A DNA stretch of 64,000 bases from Legionella lansingensis (GCF_900187355.1 NZ_LT906451.1:682501-746500); one strand, 5' to 3'; counted from the stretch's first letter, positions 26,754-36,172 are shown. Notes: generated by a model not told the origin, from the letters alone. Program-made: numbers and translations.

Positions 26754-27185
26754 TTATGCACAAGCAGCAGCAAAGGATCTAGTGTCTACATCATTATCGT
26801 AGGAAGTAACAGCCATTTCATGAAGCAAACCTACGCCTGGATGATCGTTATCCTTATCGTCATCATCGAATTTAAAATGAAAAGGTTTGCAGTTTAACGG
26901 AATGTCGTGATGCGTTTTTCTCCCAGCAACTACCATAACAATTAGGGCAGGAGATAGCAGACTACCAGTCATAGGTGATGTAGTAGGAGTGTCATCAGCA
27001 GGTAGCGTAATCATTTCTTCGGAAGGCTCATCACTTGAAAGCTCATCACCACTGAAGCAATTGATTAAGTATTTAGACAATTTGCCAAAAAAATTGGATA
27101 GTTTGCCAAAAAAAGTTTTAATATATGGGAGAATCATCGTGCCAAACTCGTGTAAGTCGAATATTAATGCATAAAGAATAATCAT
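26754..27185 (-). CDS. Small orphan protein with hydrophobic N-terminus
   Basis: From the ATG at 27185 (a TTG at 27200 is possible) it is about 143 residues: a hydrophobic start MIILYALIFDL, a duplicated heptad FFGKLSNFFGKLS near 28-40, an acidic stretch SGDELSSDEPSEEM, a second hydrophobic segment LLSPALIVMVVAG, and an Asp-rich stretch DDDDKDNDHPG. There is no family match and no clear ribosome site. It is unproven as a gene but shows no frame damage. Confidence 0.4.
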   Translation of the reverse strand: MIILYALIFDLHEFGTMILPYIKTFFGKLSNFFGKLSKYLINCFSGDELSSDEPSEEMITLPADDTPTTSPMTGSLLSPALIVMVVAGRKTHHDIPLNCKPFHFKFDDDDKDNDHPGVGLLHEMAVTSYDNDVDTRSFAAACA

Positions 27186-27225
27186 TATACATAATGTCAA
27201 TTAAAAATAAAGAGAAGAATAAAAC

Positions 27226-28998
27226 TCACAACACCATCCCATTTACTTGAGCATCCCACAAGGATTTGAAGTAACCATCTTTGTTAATGAGTTCATCAAA
27301 ACGACCTTCTTCAATGATTGCTCCTCCTTCCATGACCACAATCCGGTCCATATGCCGGATAGTTGAAAGCCGATGGGCGATAGCAATCACAGTTGCCCCA
27401 TTTTGTTCCAAAATGGTATTAATGGATTGCTGAATTTGTTGTTCCGTTACGGTATCTAAGCTAGAAGTCGCCTCATCCAGAATAATGATGGGAGCATTTT
27501 TTAAAATGGCTCGCGCAATCGCAATACGTTGGCGTTGGCCACCAGATAGCTTTACACCTCGCTCGCCAACAATCGTCTCATATTGCTCTGGTAAAGACTC
27601 TATAAATTCATCAATATTGGCTAATTGCGCTGCTTGTTTAATTTCTTCAAAAGAAGCATTTTCTTTTGCATAGCCAATGTTTTCCGCAATGGAGCGATGG
27701 AAGAGCATGATATCTTGTGGGATAAGTGAAATTTGACGTCTGACTGAATCAGACGTCATCTCTTCAATGGAATGACCATCTAGTAAAATAGTTCCTGAGC
27801 GTGGTTTGAAATTTTTGAGTAACAAAGAAATTAAAGTGGATTTACCAGCACCGGAATGGCCAATAAGTCCTATTTTTTCGCCTGCTTTAATGGAAAGATT
27901 CAAACCGGAAAAAATCGGCTGTTCCTCCTGGTAGGCAAACGATAGGTTTTTAAACTCAATGGTCCCTTGTTTTAAACGAATATCTCGCGCGATGGAGCTG
28001 TCAATCGTTTCATGTGGTGTCTCAAGGACATTAAATGAAGATTTAAAATCTCCAATTTGCTTTGTGAAATCACACATTCCCGAGATAAATGCCCATAAAT
28101 CAAATGAAATTGCTAAGGCTGTAAGCATCACAAAAATCAAATCGCCGGTTGAAATTTCAGCTTGCTGGCGCAAATGAATCATGAAAATAAAAACACCAAT
28201 GAGCATGAACCAATACAGAACGCTACCCACTAAATTAAATTTAAAATCATATTGATACAACGTGACTTGGCGTGGGACATAATCCTCAGACATGAACGCG
28301 CTGGCACGCTTTAATTCATCCTGACGTTTTGCAAAGTAAAATAAAGAAAAAATATTGGTAATGTTATCTGAAAAACGTCCAATCACATGGTGCTTTGATT
28401 CAGCGGCTTCATTGGAGTATCGATTAAGTTTAATACTCATGGGTAACAAGAGCGCAATCACAAGGGCACACCACAGCAACATAAAGAAGAAAACGGTGGT
28501 ATTGACTATTAATAAAACGAAAATAGATACCACTACCACCGCAAAATTCTTCCCTATTGTGTGATGTAAGCTAGAAAAGACAGTATCGTAACCATCTAAA
28601 ATGCCTTTTAATTTACTGATGAGGGTGCCTCCCTGAGTATTCTGAAAATAGCGATAGGAGTGGTATTGAATATAGTCGTAGACGGTTAAAAGCAGCCGTC
28701 GGCGTGCATAAGGTTCTGCCTTCCATTCTCCTATATTACTTAATCGCCACACCACATCCAGTCCAATTTGTGCTGCAATAAATAAAACAATAGGATGAAT
28801 TAAAATCTCATAACTAACAGGCCCTTCTCTGGAAAAGGCATCCACCAGTAATTTCAATGAATAATTATTGGCAAACACATAAAAAGCAGTCAAAATGGGT
28901 GCCTGCATGATGAGCAAGTACCACCAGCGATAAGGCTTGATGATGCTCCACAGGAACTGCCAGATGGTGGGTGCTTTAAAATGGTGCAAGTTATTCAT
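27226..28998 (-). CDS. ABC exporter, fused permease-ATPase
   Basis: This 590-residue half-transporter has membrane helices in residues 25-310 and an ATPase domain with GHSGAGKST, LIPQDIMLFH, LSGGQRQRIAIARA, IIILDEATSSLD and IAHRLSTI. Its architecture and signature text are like the exporter at 14041, with which it shares the amino-terminal pattern of two helices after WHFLKPYRW/WSIIKPYRW. It acts as a homodimer at the inner membrane; the cargo is unknown. Its ATG lies one base after the stop of an ABC-F remnant, so it was once the second gene of an ABC-F/exporter pair. Confidence 0.92.
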   Translation of the reverse strand: MNNLHHFKAPTIWQFLWSIIKPYRWWYLLIMQAPILTAFYVFANNYSLKLLVDAFSREGPVSYEILIHPIVLFIAAQIGLDVVWRLSNIGEWKAEPYARRRLLLTVYDYIQYHSYRYFQNTQGGTLISKLKGILDGYDTVFSSLHHTIGKNFAVVVVSIFVLLIVNTTVFFFMLLWCALVIALLLPMSIKLNRYSNEAAESKHHVIGRFSDNITNIFSLFYFAKRQDELKRASAFMSEDYVPRQVTLYQYDFKFNLVGSVLYWFMLIGVFIFMIHLRQQAEISTGDLIFVMLTALAISFDLWAFISGMCDFTKQIGDFKSSFNVLETPHETIDSSIARDIRLKQGTIEFKNLSFAYQEEQPIFSGLNLSIKAGEKIGLIGHSGAGKSTLISLLLKNFKPRSGTILLDGHSIEEMTSDSVRRQISLIPQDIMLFHRSIAENIGYAKENASFEEIKQAAQLANIDEFIESLPEQYETIVGERGVKLSGGQRQRIAIARAILKNAPIIILDEATSSLDTVTEQQIQQSINTILEQNGATVIAIAHRLSTIRHMDRIVVMEGGAIIEEGRFDELINKDGYFKSLWDAQVNGMVL

Positions 28999-28999
28999 C

Positions 29000-29150
29000 T
29001 TAATCAGACTCCAAGCAAACTGTTTTTGTAACTCGAATAGGGTTTAAGAACGATTGATCATGAGAAATGACAATCATTACCTCTTCATTAAACGCAGAGT
29101 TCAATCGTACTCCTACAACGTTGTTGTAATGCAGATAATACATTTAAATA
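29000..29150 (-). pseudogene. C-terminal remnant of an ABC-F ATPase gene
   Basis: Read on the minus strand, the last codons give EEVMIVISHDQSFLN, then PIRVTKTV, and a stop at 29002, the hallmark end of an ABC-F ATPase domain (H-loop SHDxxFL). Just upstream another frame reads LNVLSALQQ, the segment expected before it. The two frames are separated by stops, so the gene is dead; the rest is missing. ABC-F proteins protect ribosomes from antibiotics or tune translation. It ends immediately before the exporter start at 28998. Confidence 0.7.
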
Positions 29151-29283
29151 AAAGGTTCTGCTTATTGTCATTTAAGATATTTATTTTTATATTGATATAA
29201 TTGTCAAACTTTTGCATACGCTTCGCTACATCGGGGGCTTTGTATACTGCCGAATTAAAATCCAGCAATTGACCAAGGATCAA

Positions 29284-30606
29284 ATGAAACAGCCACGTGT
29301 ATTGGGATTGCCTGCGAGCACCTCACTCGTTATTGGAAATATGGTTGGGGCTGGTATTTTCCTTTTACCTGCTTCTCTTGCAGCAATAGGGAGTATTAGT
29401 TTATTAGGCTGGGTTGTGACCGCTTTGGGTTCTATTTTATTGGCTATCGTTTTCGGTAAACTAAGCCAGCGCTTGCCTTTGGTCGGAGGATTATACGCCT
29501 ATTGCCATCATGAGTTGGGTAGTTTTGCTGGTTATCAAGTAGGTATTGCCTACTTACTGGGTAATATTATTGGTGATGCAGCCACTGTTGTTGCTTTATT
29601 GGCCTACCTTACCGTCTTTTGGCCTGCAATTAATGTGGATCATCGTTTAGCATTTTTTGTTGGCAGTGGTGTTATCTGGTGCATCGCTTTACTTAATATT
29701 ATCGGCGTAAAGGAAGTCAAAATCGTTCAAGTCATTACTACTGTTGTTAAATTAATTCCTATTGTTCTTGTCTCAATAGTGGGGCTATTTCATGTACAAA
29801 TTGCTAATCTTGCAGAATTTAATGTTTCAGGACAATCTAATATAGCTGCTTTGGCCAATGCAGCTATGTTAACTTTTTTTGCTTTTGCAGGATTGGAATC
29901 AGCAACAATTCCTGCAGAGAATGTTAAAAATCCAGAGAGGACCATTTATCGGGCTACAGTTTTGGGAACCGTTATCACCGCACTAATTTATATACTGAGT
30001 ACCATAGCAATTATGGGGATGTTTTCTCCCGGGTTTTTAGCTAATAATCCAGCTCCTTTTGCTGAGGCAGGCAAGCTGATTTTTGGCGAGCTAACTAACC
30101 AGATTTTTGCTTTAGCAGCCATTATTGCCTGCATATGTACCATTATTGGTTTTTTATTCATTACTAGCCAGGGTGCTATGGCGACAGCAAGAGATGGTTT
30201 GTTGCCTGGTTTTCTTGCAAAATTATCGCGATATCAGACTCCTTATTGGGCAATTATTGTTTCTGCTCTGATCATGACGATTTTTTTGGGCATGAGCTAT
30301 TCTAAGTTACTCACGTCTCAGTTTACTCTTCTTGTCACTTTATCTAACCTGTGTATTCTGGTGCCTTATCTTTATACTAGTATCGCTGCCATGGTGGCTT
30401 TTCAGCAATTTAAAGAACCAAGTAGCAGGGGCAATTTTATCAGTGTGATGGTCATGGCTATTTTGGCTTGTATTTACGTTTTATTTGCCATCGTAGGCTC
30501 GGGCAAGGACGTTATTTTTTATGGCATAATCTTATTGTTTATTCTAATGCCTTTCTATTCATTTATGGCTATCCATCGAGATAAGTCAAAATCAAAAAAC
30601 ATTTAA
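29284..30606 (+). CDS. APC-superfamily amino-acid permease (AdiC/PotE-like)
   Basis: From the ATG at 29284 (AAGGATCAA upstream; family-like start MKQPRVLGLPASTS) the protein is 440 residues with 12 predicted membrane helices. The first contains GNMVGAGIFLLPASLA, the substrate-binding signature of the AdiC/CadB/PotE antiporters, and FAFAGLESATIPAENVKNPERTI matches the helix 6 region. Such carriers exchange basic amino acids or amines, or import amino acids, at the inner membrane. No partner decarboxylase or deiminase lies nearby, so antiport cannot be argued from context. Legionella relies on amino-acid uptake. Confidence 0.9.
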   Translation: MKQPRVLGLPASTSLVIGNMVGAGIFLLPASLAAIGSISLLGWVVTALGSILLAIVFGKLSQRLPLVGGLYAYCHHELGSFAGYQVGIAYLLGNIIGDAATVVALLAYLTVFWPAINVDHRLAFFVGSGVIWCIALLNIIGVKEVKIVQVITTVVKLIPIVLVSIVGLFHVQIANLAEFNVSGQSNIAALANAAMLTFFAFAGLESATIPAENVKNPERTIYRATVLGTVITALIYILSTIAIMGMFSPGFLANNPAPFAEAGKLIFGELTNQIFALAAIIACICTIIGFLFITSQGAMATARDGLLPGFLAKLSRYQTPYWAIIVSALIMTIFLGMSYSKLLTSQFTLLVTLSNLCILVPYLYTSIAAMVAFQQFKEPSSRGNFISVMVMAILACIYVLFAIVGSGKDVIFYGIILLFILMPFYSFMAIHRDKSKSKNI

Positions 30607-30692
30607 AAGAAACAATTGATCTGTCTTTGATCAAAAAGTTATTCTTTAGTACAATAATGATTATTTGGGTTATTGACACTGGAGAAAAATTT

Positions 30693-31961
30693 TTGCCATA
30701 CCTTGCGTACCCCTATATTCGCAAAGCTCAATCCGATGATTACGATGCTATATGGGCAATATGGATGCAGGATCATATTATTCAATGGATGTCTTTCGGC
30801 AAACAGAGTAAGGAAGAGTTTAGAACACATTATGCACGTATGACGGAAGCAAGCGATATTTATGTGCTTATTGATAAAGTCAATGATCAAGAGAAAATTG
30901 TTGGGGTAAGACGAATTAAATTCGGTAAAAATCAATATCAACATATTGCAGAATATTGCTCAATGGCTATTGATAAGGATTACCAGAGCAAAGGTTATGC
31001 AAAATTATTTTATCAGGAATCTGAAAAAATCGTACGCAAAGCTGGCATTAAAAGGATACAACTGACTCAAAGCGGTGGAAATCTCGCAGCCTTTCATATA
31101 ATTGACAAGAGTTTTTCTGAGGAAGCTGTCTTCCCTGATTGGTTACAACGACACAATAATAATGGCGATTTCTACCTAATTGAACGCTATATTTATCGCT
31201 TCTTAGACGATAAATTGGCTGCAATTGCTTCTAAGTTACCAAGCTTAAAATATCAGGAAGTCATTCCGCCGCTACGGGCTGTAAGTAATAATGCTATTAC
31301 TGTTCAACGTGTCAATAATCAATTCATTGCTTACTTTAAGGAAAAACCATTATTAACTCTTGATTTTTACCCAGACAATTCTGTGATTCGACATATCGGT
31401 TTCCTGTCAATACAATTTCACTTGCTTGATCATCAACCTGAAGCTACTCTGGCTTTGCAAAAAATTCTGTCAGATATCCTCGAAGAAGGTTGTGTAAAAA
31501 AAGTAGAATTATTCACTGCTGAGCTCGCCGTGGCTGAGTTATGCAGAAACACAGGTTTTTTTGTTCGTGGTGAAAAAATTGCTTCTTATTACGATGATAA
31601 GGAGGGTTATAAAAATGAACTAGGGGTTGAATACAGTTTCTTTAATATTGTTGACACACAAAGTTTAATCACAGCTAAAATGGCTGATCCAATGAAAAGA
31701 GAAAGTATAGCCTCTGTATTATTGAGTTGTTCTGAAAGGATTGATGCATTAGTCAAGAATAAAACTTGCGATTCTTTAGGTGCTCGTTATCTTGAAAATT
31801 TAGTTTATCAAATAGTCCGTGATGGTTTGGGTCTAAATAAAATCTTTTCATTAGTTGATAAACGATGGATACCTTTAATCAATGAAGTGCCATCTGCTCT
31901 GCATAATGATTTATGCTGTCTTCAGAATCGCCTGCAAAGTACAGGTATTGCCCCTTTGTAA
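30693..31961 (+). CDS. GNAT acetyltransferase with GNAT-like second half
   Basis: I prefer a TTG start at 30693 (GGAG eight bases upstream), which begins the protein at LPYLAYPYIRKAQ as GNATs usually do and gives 422 residues. Upstream codons would add a hydrophobic leader from 30627. Residues 5-150 are a GNAT domain with YCSMAIDKDYQSKGYAKLF and GGNLAAFHIID. Residues 190-310 look like a degenerate second GNAT (HIGFLSIQFHLL, then AELCRNTGFFVRGEK). The last 100 residues are helical and unrecognised. It follows the permease by about 85 bases, possibly co-transcribed. Confidence 0.75.
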   Translation: MPYLAYPYIRKAQSDDYDAIWAIWMQDHIIQWMSFGKQSKEEFRTHYARMTEASDIYVLIDKVNDQEKIVGVRRIKFGKNQYQHIAEYCSMAIDKDYQSKGYAKLFYQESEKIVRKAGIKRIQLTQSGGNLAAFHIIDKSFSEEAVFPDWLQRHNNNGDFYLIERYIYRFLDDKLAAIASKLPSLKYQEVIPPLRAVSNNAITVQRVNNQFIAYFKEKPLLTLDFYPDNSVIRHIGFLSIQFHLLDHQPEATLALQKILSDILEEGCVKKVELFTAELAVAELCRNTGFFVRGEKIASYYDDKEGYKNELGVEYSFFNIVDTQSLITAKMADPMKRESIASVLLSCSERIDALVKNKTCDSLGARYLENLVYQIVRDGLGLNKIFSLVDKRWIPLINEVPSALHNDLCCLQNRLQSTGIAPL

Positions 31962-32061
31962 ACGAGATAAATTGGATTGTACTGACTCCCTGGATTTAGA
32001 CCAACTAAGATCATAATTTTGAGAGCAAATGTAGACTGGTTGCTTACAGCTGTCTCTTGAT

Positions 32062-32184
32062 CACATCTCTGCCTATGCCCCGCGGCTGTCCGCTGGGTTC
32101 AGTGTTTAGTGCAGTGCTCCTGGATTCCGCGGACAAGCCGCGGGACATCGGAGAGCGGAGCTGGACTGGGTTTTCAGAGATGTG
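32062..32184. repeat. MITE-like bipartite palindrome
   Basis: Outer inverted repeats CACATCTCTG (32062-32071) and CAGAGATGTG (32175-32184) enclose two inner REP-type palindromes: CCCGCGGCTGTCCGC near 32079 and GCGGACAAGCCGCGGG at 32129-32144, which also pair with each other. A GTTGCTT.CAG motif occurs on both sides (about 32038 and 32198). The spacer 31962-32241 contains no gene. Confidence 0.7.
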
Positions 32185-32241
32185 TAGAAGATTCAGTTGC
32201 TTGCAGACAAAGGAACTTTCAATCATAGCCAGTTATGCTTA

Positions 32242-32963
32242 TTAGGATGTAAATGGAATGGTTAATTGCTTCTCGTAAATGGAGGCAGTTATTGATTCAT
32301 GTATCTCATTTAACTTTTCGGTAATTGCTTTATGATTTAACGTTGGCCCTGCATCTATATATCGGAAATTCTGATGCTCCTCAAACGTTTTAATTGTATT
32401 CAAAAAGGAAACTAAAGGGGTTGTAGCGCCTATTTCTAACTTGGCTATTGCATATTTTAGGGTACTTGGGTGATCTGGACATTTTGAGGACATCGAAGGT
32501 GCAAACAAAACTTGTGTCTCTTTAGCCCATGTATTTGTAATATCAATAACCCCTGAGCGACATTCAGGTAGTCGACTTTCAATTTGCGCCAGAATGTAGT
32601 TCAGATGAGAAAAATTGGTATGTGATATTAGCAGGAATTTAATATGACTGTTTTCATCTAAAAAGCGTTTAAACTCAGAAATTCGTTCTAATGATTGTTC
32701 GTCAACTTGAGCCATTGAATTAAAGATATTAACAAAATCTAAGAAACTGATCGCCGTCTTGAAATGTTCATTTAAGTTTTTGCAAAAGTCTTCAAGAGTA
32801 ATATCTGCTATTCTCAATGGTCCTAGATTAGGTACCATCCACTGCCAAATTTGCTCACCTGTTATATTTTTCCTCGTGCAGAAAAATAATCGGTGAAACC
32901 TGATTTTAATTTATTAACATCTGATGAGATAAACTGCCCTAGTGAAAATACTGCAAAGATCAT
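32242..32963 (-). pseudogene. Orphan gene broken by a -1 frameshift
   Basis: A frame from an ATG at 32963 (GGGG site upstream) reads MIFAVFSLGQFISSD and FTDYFSARGK, then stops at 32862. In the other frame, protein-like sequence without a start (GEQIWQWMVPNLGP) runs into the long frame ending at 32242. Adding one A to the run near 32869 joins them into one protein of about 239 residues. The long part is alpha/beta (KFLLISHTNFSHLNY, GVIDITNTW) with no family I recognise. It could be a true mutation, a homopolymer error, or phase variation at the A-run. If read from 32838 instead, a 198-residue protein remains. Confidence 0.6.
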
Positions 32964-33181
32964 TTTTCCCCAAAAAACTAAGTGTGGCGAATGGTATATT
33001 ATAACAACAAGAGAACATTATGCATAATAATTGTCATGAAATGTACGTCTACGCAGGATTAAAACCACGATACAAGTCTAGGTAAGTAAAGTAAAACCTG
33101 GGTTATGGTCTTTCAGCCCCACCCAGACTTGTATCATAGTAGATTCAGGTAACAACTCATTGATAGGTATAAAAGACAGGA
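32964..33181. repeat. Spacer with 11-bp inverted repeat
   Basis: GATACAAGTCT at 33068-33078 is repeated inverted at 33125-33135 with a 46-base loop. The rest of the spacer has no convincing gene. A 21-codon frame from 33019 ends in the left arm and is probably chance. Confidence 0.5.
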
Positions 33182-33886
33182 TTATAAAAAGACCTCTGTT
33201 TTTTTCCATTGGCCATTACTATCTTTTACATAAACAATGCGAGAATGCAAATTGTGGGCACCTCGTTGCCAAAATTCTATCTTTTCTGGAATAAAATGAT
33301 AACCTCCCCAAGTTTTGGGCATAGTGATTGGTTTGTTTTGATATTCTTTGTGTAATTCATTATACCTTTGAACCAGCTTATCATAGGATTTTATTTGTTT
33401 GGCTTCACCAAATAAAACGGAAGTTACTTGATGAGTTGCATCCCTTTCTCTGAAAATTTTTTCCGCTTCTTCTCGGGTAAGAGGACGCACAGTCCCACTC
33501 AAATTGACCTGTTTTTGTTCTGGATGCCAGTTAAACGTAACGGCTGCATTGGGATTTTTTTGTAATTCCTCAAATTTTTGCGTGTGAAGATTTCCGATAA
33601 AAGAAAAACCATCTTCATTGATATCTTTGGCCATCATCGATCGGGTGGAGGGTTTGCCTTCATTGCTGGCAGTGGCCAATATAAAATAGGCAGCTTCTCT
33701 CTCCCCCATCTTTTGACTTGCTTCATGATACCAGTCTAAAAACTGTTGCATGGGGTTGGTTTTCATTTTTTCAGCCTGAAGTGGCTTATCATGTAAAGGC
33801 TTTTCGGGGGGAGGGTTATTAGCTAATAAAGATGAGCAAACCAAAAAGAGAAAAAACACCCACAACATTTGCACTTGTTTTCGCAT
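33182..33886 (-). CDS. Secreted pyridoxamine 5'-phosphate oxidase-like flavoprotein
   Basis: The ATG at 33886 (AAGGAAGG upstream) gives 234 residues with a signal peptide (MRKQVQMLWVFFLFLVCSSLLA). The mature part is a full PdxH-like split-barrel: AAYFILATASNEGKPSTRSMMAKDI for FMN binding, FIGNLHTQKFEELQKNP, and the C-terminal IEFWQRGAHNLHSRIVY that in PdxH binds the substrate phosphate. PdxH is cytosolic (about 215 residues), so an exported copy is unusual. It could salvage B6 vitamers in the periplasm or have another flavin role. It appears monocistronic. Confidence 0.85.
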   Translation of the reverse strand: MRKQVQMLWVFFLFLVCSSLLANNPPPEKPLHDKPLQAEKMKTNPMQQFLDWYHEASQKMGEREAAYFILATASNEGKPSTRSMMAKDINEDGFSFIGNLHTQKFEELQKNPNAAVTFNWHPEQKQVNLSGTVRPLTREEAEKIFRERDATHQVTSVLFGEAKQIKSYDKLVQRYNELHKEYQNKPITMPKTWGGYHFIPEKIEFWQRGAHNLHSRIVYVKDSNGQWKKTEVFL

Positions 33887-34017
33887 GACGTACCTTCCTT
33901 TGTATTCAATAACGATTTTAAAATGGTCCCTAGGCAACCCATATTTATACTACACGTTGATCCTCTGCAACAAGTATAAATAGAAGGGACCATACCAGGG
34001 AACGTCCCTGATGAACA

Positions 34018-35964
34018 TCAGCTATGAGGTAACTCAGAGGGCACAGAGGCCGCACCTAGCGTAGCGATTATATGCATGATTCCGAGATCACCAGTTATTT
34101 TCCGACCTACGGTTAAATTAATATTAAATAACTGACTCACTTTTTCTTTATCCGTCTGATAGATAACCTTTAACGGTAAGGTGATGTTCCATTGGTTGTT
34201 GTTGGATTCAATCAGTTGCGCTTGCCCAGCCATTTGGCTGCTCATGATGAGATTAAGCGTTTTGATTGCGTCGATATTACCTGATTGGTCTAATGCAGCC
34301 TTAAACTCAGCCCAGCCTTCTTCGGTGTAACATGACTGTAATTTCTGCAACTGCGCATCAATAAACGCATGGTTAAAATCAAAAGATTGTGTTACAGCGT
34401 ATTGTGCCCAACTTAAAACAAGTGCTGGATCGATATTTGTAATATCGGCAGGAATTTTATAGTCACAATTGATGGTTTCTGCTTCTGCTAGTTGTTTAGA
34501 GACTAACATTTGATTGGCTGGTGTATCTTGCAAGATTTGAGGAGTTTGCTGTGGAGCTGAAGATTGAACTTGTTGTGTCATGGGTGATGATATTTGAGGA
34601 GCCAAATCTACTCGTTGTACAGTTTGACTGGAAATAATATTTGCACCAGATAAAGACGCGCGTGCGATTTTTGCAGGCATGAAGGCAATTCCTGACGTAG
34701 TCAGTATTTTTGTAAGATCACCAGTGATTTTCCAACCCACAGTAAAATTAACATCAAGCAACGGGGTTGCTTGGCCCCAATCGTTCTGATAGGCAATTTT
34801 TATGGGTAAGCTGATGTTCCATTGGCGGTCATTGCTATCGCTATGTGAAAGTTGTCGATTCATCGAATGATTGGTCATCAGTTTCGGCGTTTTATTTGCC
34901 GCAATGTTACTGGATTTTTTCACTGTCACATTTAATTCAAATAATTTTTTTTCTGCATACCAAGATTGCAATGTCTGCATGGTTGTATCCAGGAACTCAG
35001 GTGTTAAATCAAATGACCGCGCTATAACATCGTTTTGCCAATTTAGAATTTGATCCATTTTTGCAGTTGCAGAAGGCGCTTTAGTAGGGGGCTTAGTGAT
35101 TGGTATTTGTGTGATTTTTGCTATTGATGAAAATTGATATGGTCGCAATTGATCAATGTGGGGTACTTCTCTTGCTATCTTTGTCTGTTGTCCTTTTCGC
35201 AAATCTGTTTGCTGTCTTGGCTGACCAGTCGTTGGTTTCACTTGTGATGAGGATATTCTCGTTTGCGGCGGAAACAAGGAGGTAAACAATGGGGTAATGA
35301 TCTTCGTTTGCGCCGTATCAAAGGTTTCCGTATTTTTATGGGCCATAATTATATAAATACTTCGAGCTGTTTCTTCTATTGATCCTGGCTTTTGGGATAA
35401 AGGAGGCATACGTGGCGTCGCAATCATTTGCATAATTGCGAGCTCACCTCTTATTTTCCGACCAATAGTTACATAAACATTAAGAAAATGAGTTATTCTT
35501 TTTTCATCATTTTGGTAGACAACGTTTAAAGGCAATGTGACTTTCCAAAATGAATCGCTGTTGGATTCGATCAGTTGGGCTTGACCATCTATCCGACTGT
35601 TCATGATCAGCTTCTGATTTCTAATGGCTTCAATGTTACCTGATCGTTGCAATGCAGTCTTAAATTCACTCCATCCCTTTTCGGTATAGCATGGTTCCAA
35701 TGCCTGCAGTTGAGCATCAATCGATTCAAAGTTAAAGTCAAAAGATTGACTTACGGCATGTTCTACCCAGTTTAAAACGAACGCCTGATTAATTCTTTTG
35801 GTTTCAGCTGGAATGCTATAACCACAATGGATGTCTGTCGGTTTTTGAAATTGGGATAATAGGTGTTGAGTGGCTTGAGCATTTTGCGGAGCATCCGGAG
35901 CTTGCAAAGCCTGTAGTTGAGTACAGATCAAACTGAGTAATACACCACAAAACTCTTTTTTCAT
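34018..35964 (-). CDS. Exported protein with three tandem IcmL/DotI-like domains
   Basis: About 648 residues from an ATG at 35964 (an alternative ATG lies 9 bases earlier) with a signal peptide MKKEFCGVLLSLICTQLQA. Three repeats of about 130 residues, at roughly 47-185, 300-426 and 500-635, share the pattern VL.W....V.QSFDF, then CYTE.GW.EFK.AL..SGNI.AI...LIM, then W...LPL.V.YQ.D and TVGRKI.G.L. This is the periplasmic domain of IcmL/DotI, a core component of the Dot/Icm type IVB system. Repeats 1 and 3 are close; repeat 2 is diverged (loses the Cys and SGN pattern). Linkers are Gln/Pro-rich. IcmL itself is an anchored inner-membrane protein with one such domain. The role is unknown, probably periplasmic. 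Confidence 0.82.
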   Translation of the reverse strand: MKKEFCGVLLSLICTQLQALQAPDAPQNAQATQHLLSQFQKPTDIHCGYSIPAETKRINQAFVLNWVEHAVSQSFDFNFESIDAQLQALEPCYTEKGWSEFKTALQRSGNIEAIRNQKLIMNSRIDGQAQLIESNSDSFWKVTLPLNVVYQNDEKRITHFLNVYVTIGRKIRGELAIMQMIATPRMPPLSQKPGSIEETARSIYIIMAHKNTETFDTAQTKIITPLFTSLFPPQTRISSSQVKPTTGQPRQQTDLRKGQQTKIAREVPHIDQLRPYQFSSIAKITQIPITKPPTKAPSATAKMDQILNWQNDVIARSFDLTPEFLDTTMQTLQSWYAEKKLFELNVTVKKSSNIAANKTPKLMTNHSMNRQLSHSDSNDRQWNISLPIKIAYQNDWGQATPLLDVNFTVGWKITGDLTKILTTSGIAFMPAKIARASLSGANIISSQTVQRVDLAPQISSPMTQQVQSSAPQQTPQILQDTPANQMLVSKQLAEAETINCDYKIPADITNIDPALVLSWAQYAVTQSFDFNHAFIDAQLQKLQSCYTEEGWAEFKAALDQSGNIDAIKTLNLIMSSQMAGQAQLIESNNNQWNITLPLKVIYQTDKEKVSQLFNINLTVGRKITGDLGIMHIIATLGAASVPSELPHS

Positions 35965-36172
35965 CAAACACATTCCATATGTCAGGGTCTAATATTTTGT
36001 GATAATAATGGCTGTTCGTCTAGAGGTCGTTCATGATTCCTGCTTTTCGCGGGAATGAGATCACTGCTCAGTGCATTATTCGCACAGGTGACGCTGTTCT
36101 TCAGTCCATCTTTTAAGTTACTAATAATTATGTCATTTTATAGTTTCATTCCCTCTGAATTTGATTATTTCC

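Noticed and set aside
27183-27200. TTGACATTATGTATAAT as a strong promoter
   Set aside because: TTGACA and TATAAT boxes are only 5 bases apart, far below the usual 16-18, so this cannot be a normal sigma-70 promoter.
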